A stretch of 64,000 bases of DNA from the NCBI GenBank assembly GCA_960531495.1, contig OY482859.1, forward strand, positions 30,769,481 through 30,833,480, written 5' to 3'. The stretch is from Zeus faber. Lineage: Eukaryota > Chordata > Actinopteri > Zeiformes > Zeidae. Position 1 is the first letter of the stretch. Every line of letters begins with the position of its first letter. Made by a program: the position numbers and the translations under genes. Under the pieces are notes generated by a model. The model saw only the letters and a program-made list of their open reading frames with translations. It searched no databases and was not told where the DNA came from. This document shows, piece by piece, positions 21,546 through 32,334 of the stretch.

Positions 21546-23284
21546 CATCTCCGATCTCAGATTCCAGACCCTAGTAAAAACACAGGCATGGAAGTCAGGA
21601 ACCGGCGAGCTTGCACGGTGCATCACTGTTTGGAGGAGAAATAAAAATTATTATTATTACTTGACAGCTCTGAGCGGAGAGGGCAGGAGCCTCTGCCCCC
21701 TCTCTCTTCCTCTCTCTCACTCTCTCCCTCCAGTTTCAGAACACAGTGAACTGCATTTCAATGCTCTGATTTTTCCTGGCGGATAAAAGAATAAAAAATT
21801 ACGTCTGTCATCAATGTCAATCGCGATCAATGGAGTTGATTGACGATTTAATCTGCCCGGGCCTACCCAGCGCCACAGAAAATAGACCCGCTCTTGGATC
21901 ACCCCCCACTCTATTTACAACCAAGAGTTCAACAAATGGCCATGTGGATCAGAGGTCTTCCCCCGGTTGCTGGAAACAGTGAACGCTATACCACCGCCAT
22001 CTTCCACAACAAATCTTCATGAAAGGCTTATGATTGGGATGGTAAGCTGTTAATGCGGGAAGGGAAGACACTGCAGTCTTTGATCTCGCTGTTGGGCAGC
22101 GTTCTGTTAAGTCCCACATATTTAAATCTCTCCGGTCATAATGTCCGGTGAAAATAATTTCTTCTAAGCACAATTTGAATTAGGGCTGGGTGGATCATTT
22201 AAATAAAAATGTCTGCAGATCTGTTCATTTCCATACTTAGCAAGTTACAATGGGACGCCAATCAGTTTGGTATGATAGCTGATATGAAAGCTTCACCTCT
22301 GACTAATCACGTTTGTCGATATAGAACTAAGCCGCACTGCCTCCCTGGTGGACAGGTTGCGCTTGTAAACACAGTAGACACACACGCGGAGCCCACACAG
22401 AGCCACAGCGTCCAGAACTCTTAAGAAGAAACAGAAAGATGATGTGTCATTGGGACACATACATCCATAGTTTGGCATTTTTTGGGATATTTAAGTTCTG
22501 GCCCTAAGCGGATGGTAAATATTCTTGTGTAAAATATGTCGATGGGACGTCCCAATGAAGACAGACAACACCACAAACAAATTTTTAATTTTTTAATATA
22601 TATATATTTTTTAAATTTTTTATTTATTTTAAAAATGTATTTAGACCTACTTGCCATATTTATTTTGTTTTTGATTTGATCAAAATTGTATTTAAATGAA
22701 AGGTTAATTAAAGCGGCTGCACTTGTTACTTATTGTTCACAAACAGAAATTATTTGATTTCAAGTAGTGATATTCATAATTTTTATTTATTTTTAAAATG
22801 CCTTTTACTGACGGGACTTATTTTATTTGAATATTCAATAAAAAAATGTTTTTAAGCTCAATAAACACAGATAATATTTGACTGGAATCTCTCTCATTTG
22901 TCTGGGAAATTGAAATCTTCCAGGACACGTTTACCATTACCAATTTTTTTCTAACGGAAACTCTGCTGTTGGGTACAATAGCTTCAACTTTAACTAGTGT
23001 TAGGACAAATTGTCGCAACTCATCCCACTATTATGATATGGGAAAAACCTGCACACAAAAAGACGATGAGGGTCTGGACGATTAACTCGAGCACCTTGTC
23101 TCTTCAATAGTCACAGTGGTCTCGGAAGATCCCCCAGAGATAACGACACTCGTATGAACAACAACTTAAAAATGCTCTTTTCCTAGGTCTACAGCAAAAA
23201 ATCAGAACGATGGCCTGCACCACCTGTATATCAGTGTTTCCACTATATGCCCCTGAAATATGACTGCCGCTGCTGAATTTTCTT
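21546..23284. other. No gene recognised; one hAT-like terminus
   Basis: At 21827-21863 GGAGTTGATTGACGATTTAA then TCTGCCCGGGCCTA resembles, in inverse, the terminus of the hAT-like element at 38944 (TAGGCTTGGATGGTCAATCG). No matching second end was found. The remainder, including an AT-rich block at 22580-22860, shows no coding features. Confidence 0.45.
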
Positions 23285-23392
23285 TGAGGGGAGGAGAGGA
23301 GAGGGCTCTGTCTTCTCTTTACAAACATTTTATCATTTTGTGCTATGGATGCTTCATATCCAGGTCAATTCACACACCTGCGAGTAAAGCAT
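23285..23392. repeat. Repeat S copy 1, left part
   Basis: GAGGAGAGGAGAGGGCTC and TTCATATCCAGGTCAAT are shared with 32344-32440. The repeat is interrupted at about 23393 by a gypsy element and resumes at about 25673. Confidence 0.7.
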
Positions 23393-23529
23393 ATGCAGCA
23401 GGAATGGGCAGGTAGGCAGAGGAAAAGTGGCTGCGTGACAATCAGACTGGCAACAGGCAACAAATCCCCAGGCTTTTATTCTGTGAGTAAGAAACAGACG
23501 CATCAAACTTTGAAATGTCATTCAACCTT

Positions 23530-24386
23530 CTGAAATCTGTCTCCCATACAGTAGCTCACATGGAGAGAAGCCAGTGGATGCCTGAGGAACCTCCCTGATG
23601 GAAAACAGGACAAGCAACTGGTCCCAGTTACGACCATCTTGGTCCACAACCTTCTTCAACATCGACTTAAAGGTCAAGGGTTCAAGATTAATTCATTTCA
23701 CTAGTCCGTCTGTTTGTGGATAGTAGACAGTGGTTCGAATGTGCTTTACCTTGAAGAGCCAGCAGAGGTCGTTAATCACCCTAGACATGAAGGGGGTGCC
23801 CTGGTCCAAGAGCATCTCCTTGGGGATCCCGACTCTGTTGAACAAATGGAGCAACTCCCGAGCGATCACGTTGGTAGTCATGTCCATCAGGGGTATAGCC
23901 TTGTAGCATAATCAAGAACAACAAGGATGTACTGATGCCCCCCTGTCAGACTTCCCAAGGGGCCCCACTAGATCCATGGCAATGTGAGAAAACGGTACAT
24001 CGATCATAGGTAGAGGTGTCAGAGGATTTTAAAAATGGGGCTTGGGGCCACATTCTGGCATTCTGGACAGATGCGACAGTAGTCTTCCACCGCTCTTACC
24101 ACCCCTGGGCAGTGGAACCGGTTTGCTGCCTAGTCCTCTCAACACCTAGGTGGGCCCTAAGGACATGGCTGTGGGCCAGGTGCAGCACTGGGGAGACAAA
24201 CGGTTTCGGAACAACCAACAATTCTCTTTTCTGCCCTCTGACTTTGACATAGTACAAGAGCTGGTTCTTGATGACAAACCGTTCACTCACCCCTGGAGCC
24301 GGGTTCCCTCCTATTTCAGTGACATTGCTGTGGGCGTACACCAGATTAGGGTCCTCCATCTGAGCTGTTCCATACTGGCCCGTCAA
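23530..24386 (-). pseudogene. Gypsy A integrase
   Basis: The N-terminal zinc-binding region is at 24386-24096, with LLVVPKPFVSPVLHLAHSHV and a second His. The core at 23887-23693 has GIPKEMLLDQGTPFMSRVIN (second catalytic Asp in LLDQG) and VYYPQTDGLV, just before the catalytic Glu position. Remnants of the segment SPYELLYGR occur near 23560. Several stops and frameshifts interrupt it. The sequence stops at the truncated left LTR. Confidence 0.82.
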
Positions 24387-24392
24387 GGCAAG

Positions 24393-24956
24393 TTACATGG
24401 AGGCTTCGCACTCAAGTCCCGCCCCACTAAGACTGGAACGGGAAGGCTTGGGACCACCTCGAACTTCAGGATGCAGCCACCTTTCACAGTAATGAGCTTG
24501 ATGACACTGGACAGACCCCTTGGTATCCCCATAAAAACACAAGACTGGCACCAGCTCGCCTGGCCCAGGTTTCTCCAGGAGGTGGGGTTGGATGAGTGAA
24601 ACACTACTTCCTGAGTCCACCAGCGCCTCTGCATCTCTCCCACTCACCTTTACAGGTTTCATGTGGGCTGGGGAGCTCTCCTTCACCCAGCATGAGACCG
24701 GCATGTGGTGAGGTCTTTCTGGGGCCCCACCAATAGAGTCCGTTGTAGGCATTGGCTTGTCCAACCCTAGGCAGTCCCAAAAGCATCGCCTTCGGTCCCC
24801 AGGTGACGACGTCCGCCTACGTCTTAATCCTTCCCTTTCTCGGGCTGGGTCCCTTCCACCCATTGAGGGCTTGTGAGTCCTCCATCTTCGGCCCGTCTCC
24901 AGTCGGTCAGTCCTCCTCGACTTCAATAGCTTCTCTGTAACTTTGTGGCTCACCAT
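24393..24956 (-). pseudogene. Gypsy A gag end and aspartic protease
   Basis: The frame carries an Arg-rich stretch (REREGLRRRRTSSPGDRRR) that should belong to the nucleocapsid end, then a retroviral-type aspartic protease with VSGRDAEALVDSGSSVSLIQ, where VDSG is the active site. GELVPVLCFYGDTKG follows. The conserved late part then fails because of a frame change near 24480. The protease would mature the element's polyprotein. It is joined to integrase rather than reverse transcriptase by an internal deletion. Confidence 0.8.
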
Positions 24957-25185
24957 CAGTCCAACCAGTTAATCTAGACTGACTGGGTTCTGCAGCCTTT
25001 GCCAGCTTCTTAGTTTTGTAAGGTAGAGACCGAATATATTTGTCCATTATTAGGGTTGTATTTCCATGGGAGAACGGGATTTTGTTGCTGTTGTTCTGTT
25101 GTTCAGGAGGTCCTCCATGTTCTTGGCCTCAGTCTCCAAATGCCACACAAACCATTAGGGGCCTGTTGCCTGCATTCTCCACCAA

Positions 25186-25672
25186 TACAACAGGAATGGG
25201 CAGGTAGGCAGAGGAAAATGGCTGTGTGAGAATCAGACACTGGGAGACAGGCAACAATTCCACATGCTTTTATTTGTTGAGTAGCAAACAGAACTGAGGA
25301 TTGAAAAACAAGACAAAACCTGACACTGGAGCAGCTACCTGCTAACTCAAGAAAATTAACTGTACTGGGTCGCTACTTGACTTACCAGTTATATAAGATA
25401 GTCCAACAGCTAGTGCTCACCCCAGGCTCCTGTGGTATCAAAGATAGTCCAACAGCTAGTGCTCACCCCAGGCTCCTGTGGTATCAAAGTTCTCAGGCCT
25501 TCCCCCAGAGTCAGCCGTTTATCCTGGTGAGCTGCCCTCAACGAGCCTAATTGATTGCAGGTGCAGGACGCCTGCCAAGAGCCGCCTGCAATGCGTCCAC
25601 TAGGCAGCAGGTAGAACCAACGTGCAGGGATGTAGAAGCTCTCCACCACTTCCCCTCAGGCCCTTATACATA
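25186..25672 (-). repeat. 5' LTR of gypsy A
   Basis: It contains the R/U5 segment shared with the left LTR and a U3 with a 46-bp tandem duplication. Just inside, TTGGTGGAGAATGCAGGC on the sense strand is a candidate primer-binding region. Confidence 0.65.
25397..25488. repeat. 46-bp perfect tandem duplication in LTR
   Basis: GATAGTCCAACAGCTAGTGC begins at 25397 and again at 25443; the 46-bp unit is exactly duplicated. Confidence 0.97.
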
Positions 25673-26095
25673 CAGTATAATAAGAAACTTTGTGCTTACC
25701 TGATTATGTCAGCACAATGATTATAACGACAAGCCCTGAGTAGATGTCAAAAATGAAGCAAGCAATGCTGGTCCCAGATTCAGGATTATCATTTGCCGAA
25801 GGGTAAACAGTCCTGCAACTTCAGGTGATTATCGCTGCACGCTGAGTGCTGTTGGTACGGTATCGGCAAGTGGACAGCCAACATAAAGCCTGTTTATAAG
25901 CTGAAACTCCCAACACAGCCCTGAAAACCGCAGACTCTGGGGGAATAGCAGGTGCCGGCTACAAGTGTAAACAAACAGTAGCACGGTCAGCGCTTCCGGG
26001 TCTGTAGTTTTGCGAGACTGGGACACCTGATGGCTGTACTGCATATTTACTGCCAAAAGCTTCTGAAGACACAGAAGTATTTTGGATAGCAGTTT
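25673..26095. repeat. Repeat S copy 1, right part
   Basis: It aligns with 32465-32853: CAATGATTATAACGACAAGC, TTCAGGATTATCATTTGCC, GAAACTCCCAACACAG and CTGCCAAAAGCTTCTGAAGA. Divergence between the copies is high, perhaps a fifth of sites. Both copies end in an (AAT)n array. Confidence 0.8.
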
Positions 26096-26097
26096 AT

Positions 26098-26139
<42 letters not shown>
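26096..26139. repeat. (AAT)n microsatellite
   Basis: About thirteen units at the end of repeat S. Confidence 0.95.
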
Positions 26140-26141
<2 letters not shown>

Positions 26142-27424
26142 GTTAGGGTTAGGGTAAGTAATAATAATATATATATTAAATAGAATTTCTGTCAGCAGCA
26201 CAGCCATTAATGTAATGCTTGGGTTATGACCACGCCCTAGGGGCAAAAGGGACCCGGCCTCATGTATGGGTTGTTTAATCATGCAAATGCGCATAAGAGG
26301 GGTTCGCTGCCCTTTCTTTAGGGGGAAACTCCCAGGCTCTACACCGCAGGAAAAGAGGGGACTGAACGACAGATAAAAATGTGAGCATCTACAGTAACGT
26401 TACAGCAAACACAGTCATCTGATAGGAATAGGCAAGGAAACACATCTGTGAAATAAACAACATTTGGAAGATCCATCTTGATAGGTTTTGTTTCGGTAAA
26501 AGTATTCCCAAAGATAGTAGTTATTCCACATTCACTGATTGTTCTTCCTGGTGGCAGGCATTACTATGCGCATAGTTTGCATACATAGGAAAACATTTTA
26601 TGCTACTACAACTCCATCCTAGGGGAATCACTGTATTAGGTACGAGTGCGTTCGCCTCATTGATTTCACCATAATACACATAATCATACACCACCATGAG
26701 AAACAGAAAGCAGCTAAAAATGTGCACCGCATCAGCTGACAACTTGCAAATAGCTCAACTATCTTTCTATGAGAGGAACCAAAGGGAATGCAAAAAAGGG
26801 AGAGGACGTGGCGGACAAAGCAGAGGAGAACACACACCAGGCCAAGATGGACTGGAGAATGGCAGTGAACGTATGTTTGTATGCTACTACTGTAATAATA
26901 TGAAGGAGAGCAGAGAGGAAGATGCCTGGAAGAAGGACAAAGTCACTGTTTGCTTCCAACAAGGAAGAGGATGAGGCGGGCGTGACAGACCACACAGTAC
27001 GCCAATAGCCAATGACAATGTCCCAAGGCAGAACTGGGAGAAAACGACAGACACCACCACACCAGACACTCCACCTTCGGATGCCTCAGAAGACCCCAAC
27101 TTGGAAGACACATCCATCCTGTCTTGGTTTTTGCCCTGTTTTCTCATAAGTTTATTCTGTTCCTTGTTTTGCCCTGTTTTGTTTAAGGTTATTCAGTCCC
27201 TTGCCGTCTCTATCTCTTTGTCTCTCTCACTGTCCCTCTCTCTCTGTTTCCACTCTGTCCGAGGCCATCGGCTCTCTCTGCCCAGCACTCCCGAGTCTCC
27301 GCTGCACTGATTGCCTTTCCCATGCTATGACTTTGGAGTGACACAGGGTGTGTCTGAAGATGAAGAGCCACCTTTCCTTAGGATCCTCGCTACCATCTGG
27401 AAGTAGGATCCCAAATTTGCACAG
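26140..27424. other. No gene recognised
   Basis: A 92-codon ORF at 26696-26974 (basic, with ERNQRECKKGRGRGGQSRGE) has no recognisable domain. 26568-26625 shares GCGCATAGT and AACTCCATCCTAGGG with 37427-37500. A CT-rich run lies at 27212-27245. Confidence 0.45.
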
Positions 27425-28144
27425 ATGATAGCATTTAACAGGTGGAAGTTATATGCCCACCCCATGCCTCCTGTCTCCCCGGCCGAAGCCCAGTCTGTTC
27501 CAGTTCCCGAGCTGTCGGCCGCCACTACCAGAGCTCAGCCCGTTCCTGTTCCAGAACTATCATTCGCCCCTGCCAAGGCTCAGGCTGTTCCTGTTCCTGA
27601 GCTGTCAGCTGCCCCTGCCAAGGCTCAACCCATTCCTGTTCCAGCCCTTTCTCCCAAGCCTGTCACACCAGTCTTCCGAGCCGAAGCGCAGCCCTTTCTT
27701 GTTCCAGAGCCGTCGGCCACCACTGCCGAGGTTCAGTCTGTTCCTGGTCCCGAGTGGTTGGTCGCCCTTGCTAACGTCCAGCCTGTACCCGTCTTTTTGT
27801 CCGCTGTATTATGTTTGTCTACAGCCCCTGAACTGCAGCTGTTTTCTGTTTCCCTGGCAACACCGGTGCCCTCGTCTGTTGCCCAGTCGGCTTTCTTCAC
27901 CGATGTCTGGCCAGACCTCCGGCAGCCACCTTCTCCGCTGACCCCCAGCCTCTTGGCCACCCTTGGATGTGATCCCGTCTATGTTGTCGACCTCCTAAGC
28001 AGCGTCGCCTACATGGTCGACCTCCGGGGCAGCCCCGCTCTTCTGTTCCGAGGTCGGGTCAACCTCCCAAGCGGTTCTGCTCACCGGAACAACTCCACCC
28101 ACCTGCCCTGGTGTGGGTTTCCAGCTCCTGAGCCATCCAACTGA
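27425..28144 (+). CDS. Proline-rich ORF with 15-residue repeats (unknown, probably transposon-related)
   Basis: The 239-codon ORF opens with about six imperfect copies of a 15-residue unit typified by QPVPVPELSAAPAKA (45-bp DNA unit, about 27490-27790). The rest is hydrophobic and Pro-rich with YVVDLLSSVAYMVDLRGSPA, itself a short internal repeat (VVDLL, MVDLR). No catalytic domain, signal peptide or clear membrane segment is seen. It lies upstream of the chromovirus gag in the same orientation. I do not recognise a host gene. I infer that it belongs to the untranslated or accessory part of an LTR element, because similar VPVPEL repeats seem common in fish repetitive sequence; this is from memory. 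It could also be non-coding minisatellite that happens to be open. Confidence 0.4.
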   Translation: MIAFNRWKLYAHPMPPVSPAEAQSVPVPELSAATTRAQPVPVPELSFAPAKAQAVPVPELSAAPAKAQPIPVPALSPKPVTPVFRAEAQPFLVPEPSATTAEVQSVPGPEWLVALANVQPVPVFLSAVLCLSTAPELQLFSVSLATPVPSSVAQSAFFTDVWPDLRQPPSPLTPSLLATLGCDPVYVVDLLSSVAYMVDLRGSPALLFRGRVNLPSGSAHRNNSTHLPWCGFPAPEPSN

Positions 28145-28337
28145 GGTGTTTTTGTTTTGCTCCCTGAAGGTGCAGAGTTTCACTGTACCTATAGATGTAA
28201 TGACAGTGGCAATGAAGCGAACACCACAACATTACGTCATCTTCATACTCTCAAACTGTTGCCATGTTCACCTATGTGGCCGAGAACTGATGTGTTAATT
28301 AGGCATTACCATTGAGTGTACAGAAAGTGGTCTTAAA

Positions 28338-29039
28338 TTGTCACGTGTTAGGATAAATGCAGAATATTCCGTAGAATACGCCGGAGACGCAGACGGCTGT
28401 AGTCCGTTCATTACGAACTGTTCCATCCTCTTCGCTCTGCAGCCCCACACCTTCGCTTCCGAGGAAGCCAGGGTGGCGTTAACCGTAAATCACCTGACGG
28501 GCTGCGCTCGGCTATGGGGAACGGCCGAGTGGGAACGACGCACACCAGCCTGCTCCTCCTTCCACGCCTTCACCGTCGAGCTCCGCAAGGTGTTCGGGGT
28601 GACATCACGAGGTCCCGATGCTGCTGGTGGTCTCCTGGGTCTCAGTCAAGGGTCCCGCTCCGTGGTCGATTACGCGATCGACTTCCACACCCAGGCTCGA
28701 CTGAGCGAGTGGAACCCGGCAGCCCAGATTGACACGCATCTGATGGGATTAGCAGAGTACGTAAGGGATGAGCTAGTTTCCCACGACCTGCCCACCTCTC
28801 TCGATGGCATCATTGAGCTTGCTTCCCGTATCGACCGACGTATCCAGGCCCGGCAGCGAGAGAGGCGTCAGAGGCAAGTGGAGCGCCAGCAACCCATCTT
28901 CCAGGTTCCTCCGGGCCGCCAGCTCTTCTGGCCCGTCAACCCACGAGTGAGGCCTCTCCCATGCGGGTTGGCCAGTCTAGCCTCACCCCAGAGGAGGAGA
29001 GACGCCGGGTGGGGAACCTTTGCCTCTACTGCGGTCTAG
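28338..29039 (+). pseudogene. Chromovirus gag (capsid)
   Basis: The frame matches the retrotransposon gag-like capsid family: CSPFITNCSILFALQPHTF, VALTVNHLTGCARLWGTAEW and ACSSFHAFTVELRKVFGV, followed by RSVVDYAIDFHTQARLSEWN and an Arg-rich helix (RRIQARQRERRQRQVERQQ). It would form the particle shell that packages the element RNA. The first Met of this frame lies inside the matrix-like part, so the true N-terminus is missing or upstream in another frame. The last residues after 28960 are out of frame; the correct frame continues as the zinc knuckle in the +2 frame at 28961. Confidence 0.9.
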
Positions 29040-29933
29040 CTGGACACTACATTTACGGGTGTCCGGTAAAAGGGCCGGGCTCGCCAGTGAGGGAGGAGGT
29101 CCTGGTGAGCCACACCTCCAAATCCCCCTCCAACCTACGCCCCCTCTGCCAGGCTCGGCTGCTCCTGCCCCAAGGCTCACATTCCCTCGCCATACTTATT
29201 GACTCTGGTTCCGATGTTAACATCATCGACGATAACCTAGCACGGCAGCTGGTTGTTGGTCGCGTTCTCCTGCCTTCTCTGGTACCTGCCACTGCCCTGG
29301 ATGGCCGCCTCCTGGGGACAGTCATCCATCAGACAGTGCCCATCTGCATGCTCCTGTCTGGCAACCACCACGGGACGATACAGTTCTGCATCCTGCACTC
29401 ACCTCGTCACCCTCTCCTCCTGGGGTTCCCCTGGCTCCGGCATCACAACCCACACCTTGACTGGACCACAGGGGCTATGCTGGGTCCTGCGTGCCATCAG
29501 GTCCGACATGTTGGGGGTCCCTGCCGAGTACCTCAACTTCAGGGAGGTCTTCAGCAAGGCCAAGGCGACATCCCTTCCCCCGCACAGGCCGTACGATATC
29601 GCCATCGACCTCCAGCCCGGCTCCACCCCCCCCAGAGGCCGCCTGTACTCCCTGTCCGCCCCGGAGAGAGAGGCCATGGACACCTATATTAATGATGCCC
29701 TGGCGGCGGGCATCATCCGTCCCTCCTCATCCCAGGCGGGGGCGGGCTTCTTCTTCGTGGAGAAGAAGGACAAGTCGCTTCGCCCCTGTATTGACTATCG
29801 CGGTCTCAACGACATTACGGTCAAGAACCGCTATCCCCTGCCCCTCATCTCATCAGCCTTCGAACTCCTGGAGGGAGTCTACTCAGGGACATGCTCAACA
29901 AATTTGTCTTTGTGTACCTCGACGACATGCTGA
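28961..29933 (+). pseudogene. Chromovirus zinc knuckle, protease and RT N-terminus
   Basis: CLYCGLAGHYIYGC (near 29020) is a CX2CX4HX4C nucleocapsid knuckle. [20 protein letters not shown] holds the aspartic protease active site DSG, and [19 protein letters not shown] is the typical late protease motif of this family. The frame then changes near 29490, and 29520-29870 encodes the RT start: [54 protein letters not shown] and [10 protein letters not shown] deletion near 29885 removes the following RT block, about 55 residues including the first catalytic Asp and the PFGL region. Confidence 0.9.
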
Positions 29934-30196
29934 TCTTCTCCCGATCCCAAGCTGAGCACGTCCACCACGCCCAGACGGTCCTGCAGCGCCTCCTGGAGAA
30001 CTCACTCTTTGTGAAGGCGGAGAATTGGGAGTTTCACGTCCCGTCCGTCTCCTTCCTGGGGTACGTCGTAGGGAGGGGGACCATCCAGATGGACTCCACT
30101 AAGGTCTCCGCCGTCACCACCCTGCCCGCCCCGGACACCCACAAACAACTCCAGAGCTTCCTCGGTTTTGCCAACTTCTATCGGAGGTTCATCTGA
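29891..30196 (+). pseudogene. Chromovirus RT palm and thumb
   Basis: [19 protein letters not shown] has the catalytic YLDD pair. [20 protein letters not shown] and [16 protein letters not shown] complete the thumb. A TGA codon follows the FYRRFI motif at about 30194, where intact relatives continue into the connection domain. The upstream RT block is deleted. Confidence 0.92.
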
Positions 30197-30243
30197 GGCT
30201 ACAGCACGGTGGCTGCTCCCTCACAGCCCTAACTTCCTCCAAG

Positions 30244-30790
30244 GTGCCGTTTCGGTGGTCCGCCGCCGACAACGACGCCTTCCTGGCCCTGAAGGCACGG
30301 TTCACTTCAGCCCCCATTCTGGTATTGCCTGACCCTGAACGGCAGTTTGTGGTTGAAGTGGACGCCTCTGATGTGGGAGTCGGAGCTGTTCTGTCCCAGA
30401 GAACCGCCTCCGACCAGAAGCTTCATCCCTGCGCCTTCTTCTCCAGGCGTTTAACCCCGGCCGAGAGGAACTACGACATCGGGAATAGGGAGCTTCTTGC
30501 CGTCAAATTGGCCCTGGAGGATTGGCGACACTGGCTAGAGGGAACCCAGCTGCCGTTCCTGGTGTGGACCGACCACAAGAACCTGGAGTATATCCAGTCC
30601 GCCAGGAGACTGAACTCCCGTCAGGCCCGTTGGGCGCTCTTCCTAACAAGGTTCAATTTCTCCCTCTCCTATCGGCCGGGGTCACGCAATATCAAACCTG
30701 ACGCCCTGTCCCGGCAGTTCCAGGAGGAGGAGGAAGACGCTGCTGACCCTGACACCATTCTACCGTCCTACTGTCTAGTTGCCACACTCA
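30244..30790 (+). pseudogene. Chromovirus RNase H
   Basis: [19 protein letters not shown] contains the first catalytic Asp, [20 protein letters not shown] the Glu and [20 protein letters not shown] the second Asp. [16 protein letters not shown] ends the domain. All acidic residues expected in these motifs are present. The frame stays open past the domain but goes out of phase with integrase near 30790-30890. Confidence 0.92.
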
Positions 30791-30879
30791 CCTGGGAGGT
30801 GGAAGAGAAGGTCAGAGCTGCCGCCCAGGACCAACCTGGACCCAGCGCATGTCCGCCCAACCGTCTGTTCATCATGCCT

Positions 30880-31481
30880 GACCTCCGTCCGAGGTTCTCC
30901 AGTGGGCCCACAACTCCCGACTCACCTGCCACCCGGGGATCCAGCGGACGAAGGAGGTCGTCCAGCGTCGCTTCTGGTGGCCCTCCCTGGGTGAGGACGT
31001 CCGAGGGTTCGTCAATACCTGCCCCACCTGTAACCAGCACAAACCTTCTCTTCTTGCTCCTGCCGGTCTCCTACACCCACTGCCAGTTCCTCATCGCCCC
31101 TGGTCTCACATCTCCGTGGACTTCGTTACCGGTCTGCCACCGTCTAACGGCAACACTACCATCCTGACCGTGGTGGACCGGTTTAGCAAGATGGCTCACT
31201 TTGTGCCTCTACCGAAGCTCCCGTCAGCCAAGGGCACCGCCAAGCTATTATTGTACCACGTCGTCCACCTCCATGGCATCCCGGTAGATGTTGTATCCGA
31301 CCGGGGTCCCCAGTTCACCTCTGTCTTCTGGAGGGAGTTCTGTGCGCTCCTGGGGGCCACCGTCAGCCTCTCTTCAGGGTATCACCCCCAGTCCAACGGC
31401 CAAACGGAGCGGAAGAACCAGGAGATGGAGACGGCCCTTCGCTGCATGACATCACAACACCCGTCGTCCTGGTCCGACTAG
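30880..31481 (+). pseudogene. Chromovirus integrase zinc-binding and catalytic core
   Basis: In one frame about 30895-31060 encodes an HHCC-type finger ([19 protein letters not shown] and TCPTCNQHK). From 31116 the core shows [20 protein letters not shown] (first Asp), [17 protein letters not shown] (second Asp) and [18 protein letters not shown] (Glu), the D,D-35-E arrangement. TAG at 31479-31481 interrupts right after SWSD; the frame resumes at once as LLWVEYAHN. Confidence 0.92.
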
Positions 31482-31484
31482 CTT

Positions 31485-32333
31485 TTGTGGGTGGAATATG
31501 CCCACAACACCCTGACCAGTTCCGCCACCGGCCTGTCCCCCTTCCAGTGCGCCTACGGCTTCCAACCGCCTCTGTTCCCGGCCCTTGAGAAGGAGGCTTC
31601 CTGCCCTTCCGTCCAGGCCTTCATTCGCCGCTGCCGCAGGACCTGGACCTGGGCCCGGGCCGCCCTCCTCCGAGCCGCTGGCCGCAACGCCTCTGCCGCC
31701 AACAGTCGCCGCTCCAAGGCCCCGGAGTACCAGCCGGGCCATAAGGTCTGGCTCTCCACCCGGGACCTCCCCCTGAAGGTGGACTCTAAGAAGCTGGCTC
31801 CTCAGTTCATCGGCCCATTCAAGATCGAGAAGGTCGTCAACCCGGTGGCAGTGCGGCTCAAGCTCCCCAGGTCCATGCGCGTCCATCCCACCTTCCACGT
31901 GTCCAAGGTCAAGCCAGTCCGGGAGAGTGCTCTGGTCTCCTTGGCGCCTCCTCCGCCTCCCCCGCCTCCTCCCCGCTTCATTGACGGGGGTCCTGCCTTC
32001 TCTGTCCACCGTCTCCTACGTTTCCGCCGGCGTGGGAGAGGCCTGCAGTACCTGGTGGATTGGGAGGGTTACGGCCCGGAGGAGAGGTCCTGGGTCCCTG
32101 CAAGGCACATTCTGGACCACACCCTCATCAGGAGGTTCCATCAGCGCCATCCTGACCAGCCCTCCAGACCGGGTCAACCCTCCCGACCGCAGACCCCACC
32201 ACCTCTCTTGTCTGCGTCCTCCAGCGATGTTTCAGAGGCGGAGGATGTCGACCCTGGGGGTCCCTCCTCCAACGACGACGTGGCCCATTTAGCGGAGGAC
32301 GAGGAGATGGACGGGGTCTCCGATGAGTACTAA
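31485..32333 (+). pseudogene. Chromovirus integrase C-terminus with chromodomain
   Basis: [20 protein letters not shown] continues integrase. [20 protein letters not shown] is the GPY/F module and [12 protein letters not shown] follows. A proline run leads to the chromodomain: [20 protein letters not shown], then [19 protein letters not shown]. Such a chromodomain binds modified histone tails and steers integration in chromoviruses (family knowledge). The tail is acidic and Ser/Pro-rich and ends at a TAA at 32331-32333. This is the best-preserved part of the element. Confidence 0.93.
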
Positions 32334-32334
32334 T

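Larger units (their letters stand above)
23393..25672 (-). mobile_element. Ty3/gypsy element A, RT/RNase H deleted
   Basis: Order on the minus strand: right LTR, short leader, protease, integrase, remnant left LTR. The two LTR regions share CAGGAATGGGCAGGTAGGCA and GCTTTTATT, which is AATAAAAGC on the element's sense strand and so a polyadenylation signal. Reverse transcriptase and RNase H are missing between 24390 and 24383, so the internal part is only about 1.7 kb. The left LTR keeps only about 110 bp and is joined directly to integrase sequence. Repeat S flanks both sides, giving the pre-insertion context. The target duplication could not be fixed. Confidence 0.8.
28338..32333 (+). mobile_element. 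Ty3/gypsy chromovirus (Sushi-like), gag-pol
   Basis: Gag, zinc knuckle, protease, RT, RNase H, integrase and a C-terminal chromodomain follow in standard Ty3/gypsy order. This group includes the fish Sushi elements, relatives of the mammalian PEG10/RTL genes. Breaks: gag frame change near 29000, a roughly 160-bp deletion in RT near 29885, a stop after the RT thumb near 30196, a frameshift between RNase H and integrase, and a TAG in integrase at 31479-31481. Candidate LTRs are the two copies of repeat S (see findings). Confidence 0.92.

Noticed and set aside
26138-26158. Telomere-like GTTAGGGTTAGGG next to (AAT)n
   Set aside because: Only about two TTAGGG units; too short for an interstitial telomere block.
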